Positions 32,983-42,965 of a DNA stretch of 64,000 bases are shown piece by piece. The stretch covers positions 2,356,001 to 2,420,000 of the forward strand of contig NZ_VFOO01000001.1 of assembly GCF_006716115.1 (NCBI RefSeq), in the 5' to 3' direction. The stretch comes from Subtercola boreus. GTDB lineage: Bacteria; Actinomycetota; Actinomycetes; Actinomycetales; Microbacteriaceae. How positions within the stretch are numbered: the first letter of the stretch is position 1; each line of letters begins with the position of its first letter. Position numbers and translations under genes: made by a program. Below the pieces are notes generated by a model. The model was not told the origin of the DNA, made no database searches, and saw only the letters and a list, made by a program, of their open reading frames with translations.

Positions 32983-34526
32983 AGAAGCGCTCCTTCGATC
33001 GTGTCGGTGTCGACGGTGGTGATCACATCGGGGACCTCGCCGGCCATCATGAGGCCGAGGACGTCCCGCGATGTGTTGCCGGGAACGATCCCGACGATGC
33101 TTCCGCGGTACATGACCGCGATCCGGTCGGCGAGCGCGACGACTTCGTCGAGTTCGGTCGACACCACGATCACGGGAACGCCCGAGTCGCGCGTCTCGAC
33201 GATGCGCTTGTGCACGAACTCGATCGACCCGACGTCGATGCCGCGGGTCGGCTGGGCGGCCACGAACAGGCGGAGGTCCCGGCTCAGTTCCCGCGCGAGC
33301 ACCACCTTCTGCTGGTTTCCGCCCGACAGGCGGCCGACCGGGGTCTGGATGCCCTGCGAGCGCACATCGAACTCGCGGGTCTTCTCTTCGGCGAACTGGT
33401 TCAGGTAGTTCAGCTGCAGCGTGCCGCGCTTCACGAACGGCGCCGTGTTCGACCGGTCGAGCATCAGGTTCTCGGCGATGGTGAACTCGCCGACGAGTCC
33501 GTCGTGGTTGCGGTCCTCGGGTACGAAGCCCACCCCCGCCTCCAGCACGCCGCTGACACTCATCCCCACGAGGGACTGCCCGTCGAGCGTGATCGAACCG
33601 AGCACCTTCTCCTGCAGGCCGATGATCGCTTCGGACAGTTCCGTCTGGCCGTTGCCCTGCACACCTGCAATGGCGAGCACTTCGCCGCGGTGCACCTCGA
33701 AACTGACGTTGTTGACCACAAGCTGGCCGACGGCATCCACCACCGAGAGGTTCTGCACGACCAGCGCGGCCTCCCCCGGGTTCGCGAGTTCCTTGTGCAC
33801 CGTCAGCTCGACGGCGCGGCCGACCATCAGGGAGGCGAGCTCGGCGTTCGACGCGGTCGGTTCGGCCTCGCCGACGACCTTGCCGAGCCGGATGATCGTG
33901 ATGCGGTCAGCGATCTCCCGCACCTCGCGGAGCTTGTGGGTGATGAAGACGATCGACGTTCCGGCGTCACGGAGCTGTCCCATGATCACCATCAGCTCGT
34001 CGGTCTCCTGCGGCGTCAGCACGGCGGTCGGCTCGTCGAACACCAGCACCTTCGCGTCGCGGCTGAGCGCCTTGATGATCTCGACCCGCTGCTGCACCCC
34101 CACGGGGAGGTCGTCGATGAGCGCGTCGGGGTCGAGGTCGAAGCCGAAGCGCGCGCTGATCTCCTTGACCCGAGCCCGGGCTGCGGCCAGGTCGAGCCGG
34201 CCACCCGCCTTGGTCTGCTCGTTGCCGAGCATCACGTTCTCTGCCACGGTGAACACCGGGATGAGCATGAAGTGCTGGTGCACCATGCCGATGCCCGAGC
34301 CCATCGCGTCACCGGGGCCTGCGAAGTGCTGCACTTCGTCATCGAGGAGGATCTCGCCCTCGTCGGCCTGGTAGAGACCGTAGAGCACGTTCATCAGCGT
34401 CGACTTGCCGGCCCCGTTCTCACCCAGGAGGGCGTGGATCTCGCCGGGCCGCACCACCAGATCGATGTGGTCGTTGGCGACGAGGGAACCGAAACGCTTC
34501 GTGATGCCACGCAGTTCGAGCTTCAT
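32979..34526 (-). CDS. nucleoside ABC transporter ATP-binding protein (two ATPase domains)
   Basis: The 515-residue protein fuses two ABC ATPase domains, as in RbsA and NupO. The first has Walker A GENGAGKST and a D-loop region VLVFDEPTAVL. The second keeps VQGNGQTELSEAI instead of a canonical Walker A, plus the signature LSGGNQQKVVLAREL. This asymmetry is normal for the sugar/nucleoside family. The ATG at 34526 follows a 96-nt gap containing an intrinsic terminator (34553-34598), so ATPase levels are probably lower than those of the binding lipoprotein. Confidence 0.94.
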   Translation of the reverse strand: MKLELRGITKRFGSLVANDHIDLVVRPGEIHALLGENGAGKSTLMNVLYGLYQADEGEILLDDEVQHFAGPGDAMGSGIGMVHQHFMLIPVFTVAENVMLGNEQTKAGGRLDLAAARARVKEISARFGFDLDPDALIDDLPVGVQQRVEIIKALSRDAKVLVFDEPTAVLTPQETDELMVIMGQLRDAGTSIVFITHKLREVREIADRITIIRLGKVVGEAEPTASNAELASLMVGRAVELTVHKELANPGEAALVVQNLSVVDAVGQLVVNNVSFEVHRGEVLAIAGVQGNGQTELSEAIIGLQEKVLGSITLDGQSLVGMSVSGVLEAGVGFVPEDRNHDGLVGEFTIAENLMLDRSNTAPFVKRGTLQLNYLNQFAEEKTREFDVRSQGIQTPVGRLSGGNQQKVVLARELSRDLRLFVAAQPTRGIDVGSIEFVHKRIVETRDSGVPVIVVSTELDEVVALADRIAVMYRGSIVGIVPGNTSRDVLGLMMAGEVPDVITTVDTDTIEGALL

Positions 34527-34552
34527 TGTTTCAATCTACCTGTGGGTCGGAC

Positions 34553-34598
34553 GGTTAAAAAGAGGGTGGGGAAACCGGACGAATCCGGCTCCCCCACA
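34553..34598 (-). terminator. intrinsic terminator between the binding lipoprotein and ATPase genes
   Basis: On the minus strand a 14-bp stem (34584-34597 with 34566-34579, two G-U pairs) closes on a TTCG tetraloop and is followed by TCTTTTTAA. It is the most canonical terminator in the window and would attenuate transcription after the lipoprotein gene. Confidence 0.8.
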
Positions 34599-34622
34599 CC
34601 TCGGCCAGCAACTGGCGGGGTA

Positions 34623-35735
34623 CTACTTGGTGAGGTACGAGGTCACGGGGATGGAACCCGAGATGATGCTCGCCTTGATGGTGTCGAGTTCACCCTGGAG
34701 GCCCGAGTCGACCTTGCTGGAGAAGTCGTGGAACGGCGCGATGCCGACACCGTCGTTCGACAGGTCGCCGATGTAGGCGGTGGTGTCGAAGGTGTCACCG
34801 GTGGCCGACGCCTTGACGACGTCGCTCGTGGCCTGCTTGATGCCCTTCAGCACCGAGGTGAAGTAGAGGCTGTCGTAGGTGGGGAAGGTGTCGTACACGT
34901 CAGCGTCCGCACCCAGCAGCGCGACATCCTTACCGGAGTCGGAGATGGCCGCACCCGCGCTCTGGAAGATCGGGCCACCGACCGGCAGCAGAACGTCTGC
35001 ACCCTGGTCGATGAAGTTCTGCGCTGTCGTCTTGGCGGTGTCGTTGGCTTCGAAGCCGCCGGTGAACGTCGCCGCGTCGGGGTTCTTGATGTCGTAACCG
35101 AGCACCTGCACCGACTTCGACTTCTGCGCGTTGTAGTACTCCACGCCCTGGGCGAAGCCGTCCATGAAGATGGTGACGGTCGGGAAGTTCATGCCGCCGT
35201 AGGTGGCGACCTTTCCGGCCTTGCTGTAGCTCGCCGACGCGTAGCCCGCGAGGAACGCAGCCTGCGCCGTGTTGAAGAGGATCGGCTTGATGTTCGGCGC
35301 GTCGGTCTTGCCGTCGAAGTCGTTGTCCGCGGCATCGTCGATGATCGCGAAGTCGACGGTCGGGTTCGCGAGCGCTGCAGTCACCGTGGCGGCCGAGAGG
35401 GCGAAGCCGACGGTGACGATCAGGGTGCAGTTCTGCGAGATCAGGCTGTCGATGTTCGGGGCGTAGTCGGTCTCCGCGGCGGACTGCACCTCGATCGGCT
35501 TCACGCCGACGGCTTCAGCGCCGTCCTTCAGGCCTTCGTCGCCCAGCTGGTTGAACGACTTGTCGTCGAAGCCACCGAGGTCGGAGACCATGCAGGGCTT
35601 GAAGTTCGCGGCGGCCGAAGCGGTCGGGGCGGACGACGACGACGTGGCCGGAGCCGACGCGCAGCCGGCAAGCAGGGCCGCGGTTGCGATGGTGGCCAGG
35701 CCACCGAAGACCAGACGGCGTTTGGTGTTGCTCAA
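34623..35735 (-). CDS. BMP/PnrA-family nucleoside-binding lipoprotein
   Basis: This 370-residue substrate-binding protein of the nucleoside importer has a signal peptide ending in the lipobox LLAGC (Cys25). A Ser/Ala linker and a BMP domain follow, with LGGFDDKSFNQLGDEGL, AETDYAPNIDSLI, ILFNTAQAAFLAGY and TIFMDGFAQGVEYYN. The start is the TTG at 35735, placed 6 nt after GGAGGA; the TTG at 35747 overlaps that ribosome site and is rejected. A paralogue lies 200 bp upstream (35944-37023). A terminator follows, then the ATPase and permeases. Confidence 0.93.
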   Translation of the reverse strand: MSNTKRRLVFGGLATIATAALLAGCASAPATSSSSAPTASAAANFKPCMVSDLGGFDDKSFNQLGDEGLKDGAEAVGVKPIEVQSAAETDYAPNIDSLISQNCTLIVTVGFALSAATVTAALANPTVDFAIIDDAADNDFDGKTDAPNIKPILFNTAQAAFLAGYASASYSKAGKVATYGGMNFPTVTIFMDGFAQGVEYYNAQKSKSVQVLGYDIKNPDAATFTGGFEANDTAKTTAQNFIDQGADVLLPVGGPIFQSAGAAISDSGKDVALLGADADVYDTFPTYDSLYFTSVLKGIKQATSDVVKASATGDTFDTTAYIGDLSNDGVGIAPFHDFSSKVDSGLQGELDTIKASIISGSIPVTSYLTK

Positions 35736-35943
35736 GATGTCCTCCAAAAGGGCTGTCCCGGGACGGGACGCAGGTGCTGTGGGGATACACGTTACCCAAA
35801 GTCAGGTGCGGCGTCGCGCCCGCGGAGCGGTTTGCCGCGCAAGCGTTACAAAGACGTGGCGACCCGTTAATACTGTCGAAATGTTCACGCCGTGATCGTG
35901 CGTCCGGCGCAAGAATCGATCGCCGAGCCCGTGTGGACGGCCG

Positions 35944-37023
35944 TTACTGGGGCTGGCTGGGCGAGGACACAACAACCTTGCCCGAGACGATGTCGGCCTT
36001 CAGTGCCGTCACTTCGTCGGCCAGGCCCGCCGGAAGGCTCGACTCGAGGTCGTGGTACGGCGCCAGGTCGACCCCTCCGTTGGCCAGGGTGCCGACATAC
36101 GCGGAACTGTCGAAGGTGCCCTTCGAGTCGTCTCCGACGATCTGTTCGACAGCGTCACCGGTCTTCTTCATGACGCTTGTGAGCAGAAGCGGCTTGTACT
36201 CTGCCGGCAGGGTGTCGTACCCGTCGTTGTCGACCCAGATGATCTTCGCCGTTCCCGCCTCCGAGGCGGCGGCCGCAGCACCCTCGCCGACCTGGCCGGC
36301 GACGGGCATGATCACGTCTGCGCCCTGGTCGATGAAGGCCTGCGTGACCGTCTTGCCCTTGTTGACGTCTTCGAAGTCGCCGGTGAAGACGCCGTCCTGG
36401 CTCGCTTTGTCCCAGCCGAGGGCGAGCACCGTCGTGCCGTGGGCTGCGTTGTAGGCCGCGACACCGTCGACGAAGCCGTCCATGAAGAGGGTGACGGGGG
36501 GCTGGTTGCCACCCCCGAAGGTCGCGACCTTGCCGGTCTTCGACACTCCGGCCGCGAGATAGCCCGCGAGATAGGAGGCCTGCGCGGTGTCGAACAGGAT
36601 CGACTTCACGTTCGGTGCGGTGACCTGCTCGTCGACGATCGCGAAGTGGGTCGACGGATGCGACGCCGCCTGGGCGCTCGTCGCGTCGGCGAGTTCGTAG
36701 CCGACGGTGAGCACGAAACCGCACCCACTGTTCACGGCCTGCTCGACGTTCGGGGCCAGGTCGGTCTCATTCGTCGACACCAACACCTGGGCAGTGATGC
36801 CGAGGTCGGCCTCCGCCTTCTGCAGGCCCTCCCAGCTGGACTGGTTGAACGACCGGTCGTCGATGCCGCCCGAGTTCGTGACCATGCGGGCACAGTAGGC
36901 ACTGGCCGACGAGGTCGACGGCGCGGGTGCCGGCGAGCATCCGGCCAGCACCAGGGCTGCGGACGCGGCGACGGCGAGAACGGAGACGGCGCGGGTTGAC
37001 ACGGCGCGGGTGGCCGACCTCAC
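35944..37023 (-). CDS. second BMP/PnrA-family nucleoside-binding lipoprotein
   Basis: This 359-residue paralogue of the protein at 34623 shares the segments GGIDDRSFNQSSWEGLQKA, NETDLAPNVEQAV, ILFDTAQASYLAGYL and TLFMDGFVDGVAAYN. The lipobox is LVLAGC (Cys29), and the signal peptide contains a short internal duplication (RAVSTRAVSV). Its GTG start overlaps the manC stop by 4 nt (GTGA), so it is translated from the manC transcript, an unexpected pairing. It may bind a different nucleoside from the downstream paralogue while using the same permease. Confidence 0.92.
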   Translation of the reverse strand: MRSATRAVSTRAVSVLAVAASAALVLAGCSPAPAPSTSSASAYCARMVTNSGGIDDRSFNQSSWEGLQKAEADLGITAQVLVSTNETDLAPNVEQAVNSGCGFVLTVGYELADATSAQAASHPSTHFAIVDEQVTAPNVKSILFDTAQASYLAGYLAAGVSKTGKVATFGGGNQPPVTLFMDGFVDGVAAYNAAHGTTVLALGWDKASQDGVFTGDFEDVNKGKTVTQAFIDQGADVIMPVAGQVGEGAAAAASEAGTAKIIWVDNDGYDTLPAEYKPLLLTSVMKKTGDAVEQIVGDDSKGTFDSSAYVGTLANGGVDLAPYHDLESSLPAGLADEVTALKADIVSGKVVVSSPSQPQ

Positions 37024-38141
37024 AGCACGTCTCCCGACCCCGAGAGGCGGAGTGCGTCGACGACCGCCTTCACCCGCTGCGCGTGGGCGCTCGTCGTCAC
37101 CAGCAGGGCATCCGGGGTGTCGACCACCACGATGTCCTCCACGCCGATCAGGCTGATCACCCGGTTGCTGTTCGAGACGACGACGCCGCTCGACGAGTCG
37201 GAGAGGATGCGCGCGTTCTTGCCGAGAATGGCGAGTTCGCTCTTCCGGCCGCCCGAGTGCAGCTTCGCGATCGAGGCGAAGTCGCCCACGTCGTCCCAGC
37301 TGAAGGTGCCGGGCACGACGGCGAGCTTGCCCTCTTCGGCACTCGGCTCGGCGACGGTGTAGTCGATCGCGATCTTCTCCAGCTCGGGCCAGATGTGGTC
37401 GACGACCACACCGCGGCGGGGGGTGTCCCACGCCTCGGCGAGTTCCATCAGGCCCGCGAGCAGCTCGGGCTTCGAGCGGCCGATCTGCTCCAGCATCACA
37501 TCGGCGCGCGCGATGAACATGCCCGCGTTCCAGAGGTATGTGCCCGTCTTCACGTAGCGCTCGGCCGTCTTCAGGTCGGGCTTCTCGACGAAGCTGTCCA
37601 CGAACATGGCCCCCGGTGCCCCGGCGACGCCGAGCGGCTTTCCGGCGTGGATGTAACCGAACCCGATGGAGGGCTCCGTCGGCATGATGCCGATGGTGGT
37701 GATGTACCCCGCGTCCGCCGTGATCATGGCCTCCCGCACCACATCGCGGAACTGCTCCGGATGCCCGATCACATGGTCGGCCGCGAACGAGCCGATGATC
37801 GTGCCGGGCTCCCGGCGATTCAGGATGGCCGCGGCCAGCCCGATGGCCGCGGTCGACTCGCGGGGTTCGCTCTCGAGCACCACGTTGGCGTCGGCCAGCG
37901 CGGGGAGCTGGCGCTCCACGGCGGCCCGGTGTGCACGGCCGGTGACGACCATGATGCGCTGCTCGCCCGCGAGGGGCACCAGGCGGTCCCAGGTGTCGCG
38001 CAGCAGGCTCTGGCCCGAACCGCTCAGGTCGTGCAGGAACTTGGGAGCATCCGCCCGGGACAGCGGCCACAGCCGGGAACCGATCCCGCCGGCCGGGATC
38101 ACGCTGTAGAAACGCTCGACCAGGTCCTTGTGTGCACTCAT
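37020..38141 (-). CDS. manC: mannose-1-phosphate guanylyltransferase
   Basis: It makes GDP-mannose from GTP and mannose-1-phosphate for mannosyl transfer. The 373-residue protein starts with the pyrophosphorylase signature IPAGGIGSRLWPLSRADAPK. It contains FAADHVIGHPEQFRD, the mannose-site FVEKPDLKTAERYV and YLWNAGMFI, then WDDVGDFASIAKL. The isomerase domain of bifunctional ManC is absent. ATG 38141 has GGTGGGG upstream and a TAAGGT box 7 nt away. It diverges from a GT4 glycosyltransferase gene; GDP-mannose would also serve the polyprenol-phosphate mannose synthase at 48894. Confidence 0.95.
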   Translation of the reverse strand: MSAHKDLVERFYSVIPAGGIGSRLWPLSRADAPKFLHDLSGSGQSLLRDTWDRLVPLAGEQRIMVVTGRAHRAAVERQLPALADANVVLESEPRESTAAIGLAAAILNRREPGTIIGSFAADHVIGHPEQFRDVVREAMITADAGYITTIGIMPTEPSIGFGYIHAGKPLGVAGAPGAMFVDSFVEKPDLKTAERYVKTGTYLWNAGMFIARADVMLEQIGRSKPELLAGLMELAEAWDTPRRGVVVDHIWPELEKIAIDYTVAEPSAEEGKLAVVPGTFSWDDVGDFASIAKLHSGGRKSELAILGKNARILSDSSSGVVVSNSNRVISLIGVEDIVVVDTPDALLVTTSAHAQRVKAVVDALRLSGSGDVL

Positions 38142-38148
38142 GCGCCCC

Positions 38149-38154
38149 ACCTTA
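38149..38154 (-). promoter_or_regulatory. probable -10 box of manC
   Basis: On the minus strand TAAGGT lies 7 nt before the manC ATG, so the mRNA would have almost no leader. Confidence 0.4.
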
Positions 38155-38216
38155 CCTATAGCCGCATGTGCACTCCGCAGTCACTCCCCATTCACACGGG
38201 GGCCACTCTCGCTTCC

Positions 38217-38222
38217 TACCGT
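38217..38222 (+). promoter_or_regulatory. probable -10 box of the GT4 glycosyltransferase gene
   Basis: TACCGT lies 7 nt before the ATG at 38230; GGGAG inside the spacer could instead serve as a ribosome site. Confidence 0.35.
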
Positions 38223-38229
38223 GGGAGCC

Positions 38230-39384
38230 ATGAGAGTTGCAATCGTGACCGAAAGCTTCCTCCCCACCGTCAACGGCGTCACCAACAGCGTCTGCAAAGT
38301 TCTCGACCACCTCGCCCGCGAAGGCCACGATGCCATCGTGATCTGCCCCTCGGCGCATGCACCCTCCTCCTACCGCGGCTTCCCTGTGTTCGAAGTGCCG
38401 GCCGCGCGGTACCGCAGCTTTCCCGTCGGGCTCCCGAACCTGCTCGTGCAGCGACTGATCGCCGAGTTCGACCCCGACGTGGTGCATGCGGCCTCCCCCT
38501 TCTTCCTGGGTGCGCAGGCGATCGCTGCGGCCAACCGGCTCGGCATTCCCTCTGTCGCGATCTTCCAGACCGACATGGCCGGCTATGCGAAGCGCAACCA
38601 TCTCGGGCCCGCGACGAAGCTCACCTGGCGGTTCGTGAAGTGGGTGCACGAGGGTGCGAGCCTCACCCTCGTTCCCTCGAGTGCGTCGATGGATGACCTG
38701 CAGAACATGGGCGTTCCGAGACTAAAGCGCTGGGCCCGTGGCGTCGACCTCGAGGCGTTCCACCCCAACAACCGGTCGCGGCCGGGCGCGCTCGCACTCC
38801 GGGAGCGGCTGCGGCCGAACGGCGACGAGGTCGTCGTGGGCTACGTCGGGCGGCTCGCGCCGGAGAAGCAGGTGGAACGTCTCGCTGCGCTCCGGGGTGT
38901 GCCGGGCATCCATCTCGCCGTCGTCGGCGACGGACCGAGCGAGGCCTCCATCGCCCGGGCGACCGACGGAATGCCCCTCACCTTCCTCGGGCGGCTCGGT
39001 GGAGAGTCCCTCTCCGAGGCCTATGCCGCGTTCGACATCTTTCTGCACACGGGCACAGAGGAGACCTTCGGCCAGACCCTGCAGGAGGCCCACGCGGGCG
39101 GCCTCCCTGTGGTCGCACCGCGTGCCGGAGGACCCATTGACCTGGTCGCCGACGGGGTGGACGGCTACCTCTACGACCCCGAAGACCCGTCGGAGCTCCA
39201 CCAGCTCATCGAAGACCTGGTGGAGAGTGAGACCCTCCGGCTGCGGTTCGGCGAGGCGGGCCGCCGCGCGGTGCTCGGACGTACCTGGACGAACGTCTGC
39301 GGCGAGCTCGTCAAGCACTACGAATCGGTGATCGGCGTGCCTAGACTTGCAGTACCAACGCAGCGTCGGGTAAGGCTCTCCTAA
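38230..39384 (+). CDS. GT4-family glycosyltransferase, probable GDP-mannose-dependent mannosyltransferase
   Basis: This 384-residue GT-B enzyme opens with VAIVTESFLPTVNGVTNSV, typical of MgtA/PimB-like alpha-mannosyltransferases of Actinobacteria. The first domain includes PDVVHAASPFFLGAQA and the second has VVGYVGRLAPEKQVERL. The donor-binding motif is GTEETFGQTLQEAHAGGLPVV, with the EX7E glutamates. Divergent manC next door supports GDP-mannose as donor and a glycolipid or lipoglycan acceptor. The exact product cannot be read from sequence. Confidence 0.88.
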   Translation: MRVAIVTESFLPTVNGVTNSVCKVLDHLAREGHDAIVICPSAHAPSSYRGFPVFEVPAARYRSFPVGLPNLLVQRLIAEFDPDVVHAASPFFLGAQAIAAANRLGIPSVAIFQTDMAGYAKRNHLGPATKLTWRFVKWVHEGASLTLVPSSASMDDLQNMGVPRLKRWARGVDLEAFHPNNRSRPGALALRERLRPNGDEVVVGYVGRLAPEKQVERLAALRGVPGIHLAVVGDGPSEASIARATDGMPLTFLGRLGGESLSEAYAAFDIFLHTGTEETFGQTLQEAHAGGLPVVAPRAGGPIDLVADGVDGYLYDPEDPSELHQLIEDLVESETLRLRFGEAGRRAVLGRTWTNVCGELVKHYESVIGVPRLAVPTQRRVRLS

Positions 39385-39423
39385 CAAGACATTTCACGAT
39401 GCGAACATTATGCTGATACAGAA

Positions 39424-39462
39424 TTCGTGGGTTCCAGAAGTGTTCCCGGAGCCACGAACCCA
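39424..39462 (+). promoter_or_regulatory. sdh leader with two mutually exclusive hairpins
   Basis: TTCGTGG (39424-39430) pairs with CCACGAA (39452-39458), and TGGGTTC (39428-39434) pairs with GAACCCA (39456-39462). Both stems are perfect 7-bp pairings, overlap each other, and so cannot form together. They lie 24 nt before the sdhC start, ahead of the strong ribosome site AAAGGGGG. A switch or simple chance duplication are both possible. Confidence 0.35.
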
Positions 39463-39485
39463 TCCTTAACCAAAGGGGGTTGCTC

Positions 39486-39911
39486 GTGCCCAATGAAGCG
39501 GCATCGACGCTCACCACAGCCCGGAGTTCATCGAAACGGCCGGCAGGTACCCTGTACCGCGGCAACACGGGCATGTGGTCCTGGGTGCTGCACCGGATCA
39601 CCGGTGTCGCCATCTACTTCTTCCTGCTCGTGCACGTGCTCGACACGGCGATGATCCGGGTCTCCCCCGGTGCCTACGACGCCGTCATGAGCACCTACAA
39701 GAACCCGATCATGGGGCTCGGCGAGACCGCGCTGGTGATCGCGATCATGTTCCACGCGTTCAACGGACTCCGCATCATCCTGATCGACTTCTGGAGCAAG
39801 GGCGCGAAGTACCAGCGCCTGCTGTTCTGGATCGTCATCGCGATCTGGGTCATCGGCACCGCCGGGTTCGCACCGATCCACCTCCACAACGTCTTCACAG
39901 AGGGGCAGTGA
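39486..39911 (+). CDS. sdhC: succinate dehydrogenase cytochrome b556 subunit
   Basis: This 141-residue membrane anchor has three helices. The segment GNTGMWSWVLHRITGVAIYF carries the quinone-site Ser/His-Arg, and the haem-ligand His lies in the second helix region (AIMFHAFNGLRIIL). It transfers electrons from SdhB to quinone. The GTG at 39486 follows AAAGGGGG by 6 nt and is better placed than the TTG at 39480. First gene of sdhCDAB; the stop overlaps the sdhD start (TGATG). Confidence 0.94.
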   Translation: MPNEAASTLTTARSSSKRPAGTLYRGNTGMWSWVLHRITGVAIYFFLLVHVLDTAMIRVSPGAYDAVMSTYKNPIMGLGETALVIAIMFHAFNGLRIILIDFWSKGAKYQRLLFWIVIAIWVIGTAGFAPIHLHNVFTEGQ

Positions 39912-40360
39912 TGTCTGCGATCATCGAGTCCCCCCGCCAGCCCCAGCAGCGCGCGAGCAAGGGCCGCGTCAACTGGGAGAAGTACGGCTGGATCTACATG
40001 CGCGCCTCGGGCGTGCTGCTGATCATCCTGATCTTCGGCCACCTCTTCGTGAACCTCGTGCAGGGCGATGGCATCAAGGCCATCGACTTCGCCTTCGTCG
40101 CCGGCAAGTACGCCACCCCGTTCTGGCAGATCTGGGACGTGCTGATGCTGTGGCTCGCCATGATCCACGGCTCGAACGGCATGCGCACGATCGTGAACGA
40201 CTACGCGTCGAACCCGACCATCCGCCGCATCCTGCTCGGCGCGCTGTTCGTCGCAGCGGTCGTGCTCATCGTTCTCGGCACGCTCGTCGTCTTCACGTTC
40301 GACCCCTGCAGCACTCTGATCCCGGCAGACCAGGCTCTCTCCTTCTGCCCGGTCCCGTAA
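39911..40360 (+). CDS. sdhD: succinate dehydrogenase hydrophobic membrane anchor
   Basis: This 149-residue second membrane anchor has three hydrophobic helices. The conserved segments RASGVLLIILIFGHLFVNLV and LWLAMIHGSNGMRTIVNDY hold the His residues that contribute to haem/quinone binding. The ATG overlaps the sdhC stop by one nucleotide. A C-terminal Cys-containing extension (FDPCSTLIPADQALSFCPVP) projects past the last helix. Confidence 0.93.
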   Translation: MSAIIESPRQPQQRASKGRVNWEKYGWIYMRASGVLLIILIFGHLFVNLVQGDGIKAIDFAFVAGKYATPFWQIWDVLMLWLAMIHGSNGMRTIVNDYASNPTIRRILLGALFVAAVVLIVLGTLVVFTFDPCSTLIPADQALSFCPVP

Positions 40361-40381
40361 CGATCCACCAGAAAGCACCCC

Positions 40382-42181
<1,800 letters not shown>

Positions 42182-42183
42182 GA

Positions 42184-42942
42184 ATGAGTACAGCAACTCT
42201 GGACTCCCCTCCGGCACCCGCCGAAGCGCCCATTCCGACCTTCACCGTCACCATGATGGTGCGCCGATTCAACCCCGAGGTCGACGAAGAGCCGCGCTGG
42301 CAGGACTTCGACGTCGAGCTCTACCCGACCGACCGGGTTCTGGATGCCCTGCACAAGATCAAGTGGGAGCAGGACGGTTCTCTGACCTTCCGTCGCTCCT
42401 GCGCGCACGGCGTCTGCGGATCGGATGCCATGCGCATCAACGGCCGCAACCGCCTCGCCTGCAAGACCCTGATGAAAGACCTCGACATCACGAAGCCCGT
42501 GTACGTCGAGGCCATCAAGGGCCTCCCGCTCGAGAAGGACCTCGTCGTCGACATGGAGCCGTTCTTCGCCTCCTACCGTGAAGTGCAGCCCTTCCTCCAG
42601 GCCTCGTCGAAGCCCGACAAGGAGCGCCTGCAGTCTGCCACCGAGCGTGCACGCTTCGACGACACCACCAAGTGCATCCTCTGCGCCGCGTGCACCTCGT
42701 CGTGCCCCGTGTTCTGGACCGACGGGCAGTACTTCGGCCCGGCCGCGATCGTGAACGCACACCGTTTCATCTTCGACTCCCGTGACGAGGCCTCCTCGGT
42801 GCGCCTCGACATCCTGAACGACAAAGAGGGCGTGTGGCGCTGCCGCACCACGTTCAACTGCTCCGAGGCGTGCCCCCGCGGCATCCAGGTGACGCAGGCG
42901 ATTGCAGAAGTCAAGCAGGCAATCATGTTCGGCAAGCGCTGA
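42184..42942 (+). CDS. sdhB: succinate dehydrogenase iron-sulfur subunit
   Basis: The 252-residue subunit carries three Fe-S clusters that pass electrons from FAD to quinone. The [2Fe-2S] ligands are in RRSCAHGVCGSDAM and LACK. The [4Fe-4S] cluster is bound by CILCAACTSSCP, and the [3Fe-4S] cluster by the following Cys of that motif together with TTFNCSEACPRGI. An N-terminal Pro/Ala stretch of about 15 residues precedes the fold. It is the last gene of the operon; a new promoter follows for the next gene. Confidence 0.97.
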   Translation: MSTATLDSPPAPAEAPIPTFTVTMMVRRFNPEVDEEPRWQDFDVELYPTDRVLDALHKIKWEQDGSLTFRRSCAHGVCGSDAMRINGRNRLACKTLMKDLDITKPVYVEAIKGLPLEKDLVVDMEPFFASYREVQPFLQASSKPDKERLQSATERARFDDTTKCILCAACTSSCPVFWTDGQYFGPAAIVNAHRFIFDSRDEASSVRLDILNDKEGVWRCRTTFNCSEACPRGIQVTQAIAEVKQAIMFGKR

Positions 42943-42953
42943 CCCGTTCGATC

Positions 42954-42959
42954 TAGGCT
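42954..42959 (+). promoter_or_regulatory. probable leaderless promoter (-10) of the BrkB-family gene
   Basis: TAGGCT ends 6 nt before the GTG at 42966, as before maf. Confidence 0.5.
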
Positions 42960-42965
42960 TGGCTC

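Noticed and set aside
35733-35747. TTG at 35747 as start of the first BMP lipoprotein
   Set aside because: That codon overlaps the GGAGGA ribosome site; TTG 35735 is correctly spaced from it.
32946-35870. 974-codon open frame on the plus strand
   Set aside because: It is antisense to the nucleoside ABC ATPase and lipoprotein genes, has His/Arg/Asp-biased composition typical of reverse-frame translation in high-GC DNA, and shows no domain.
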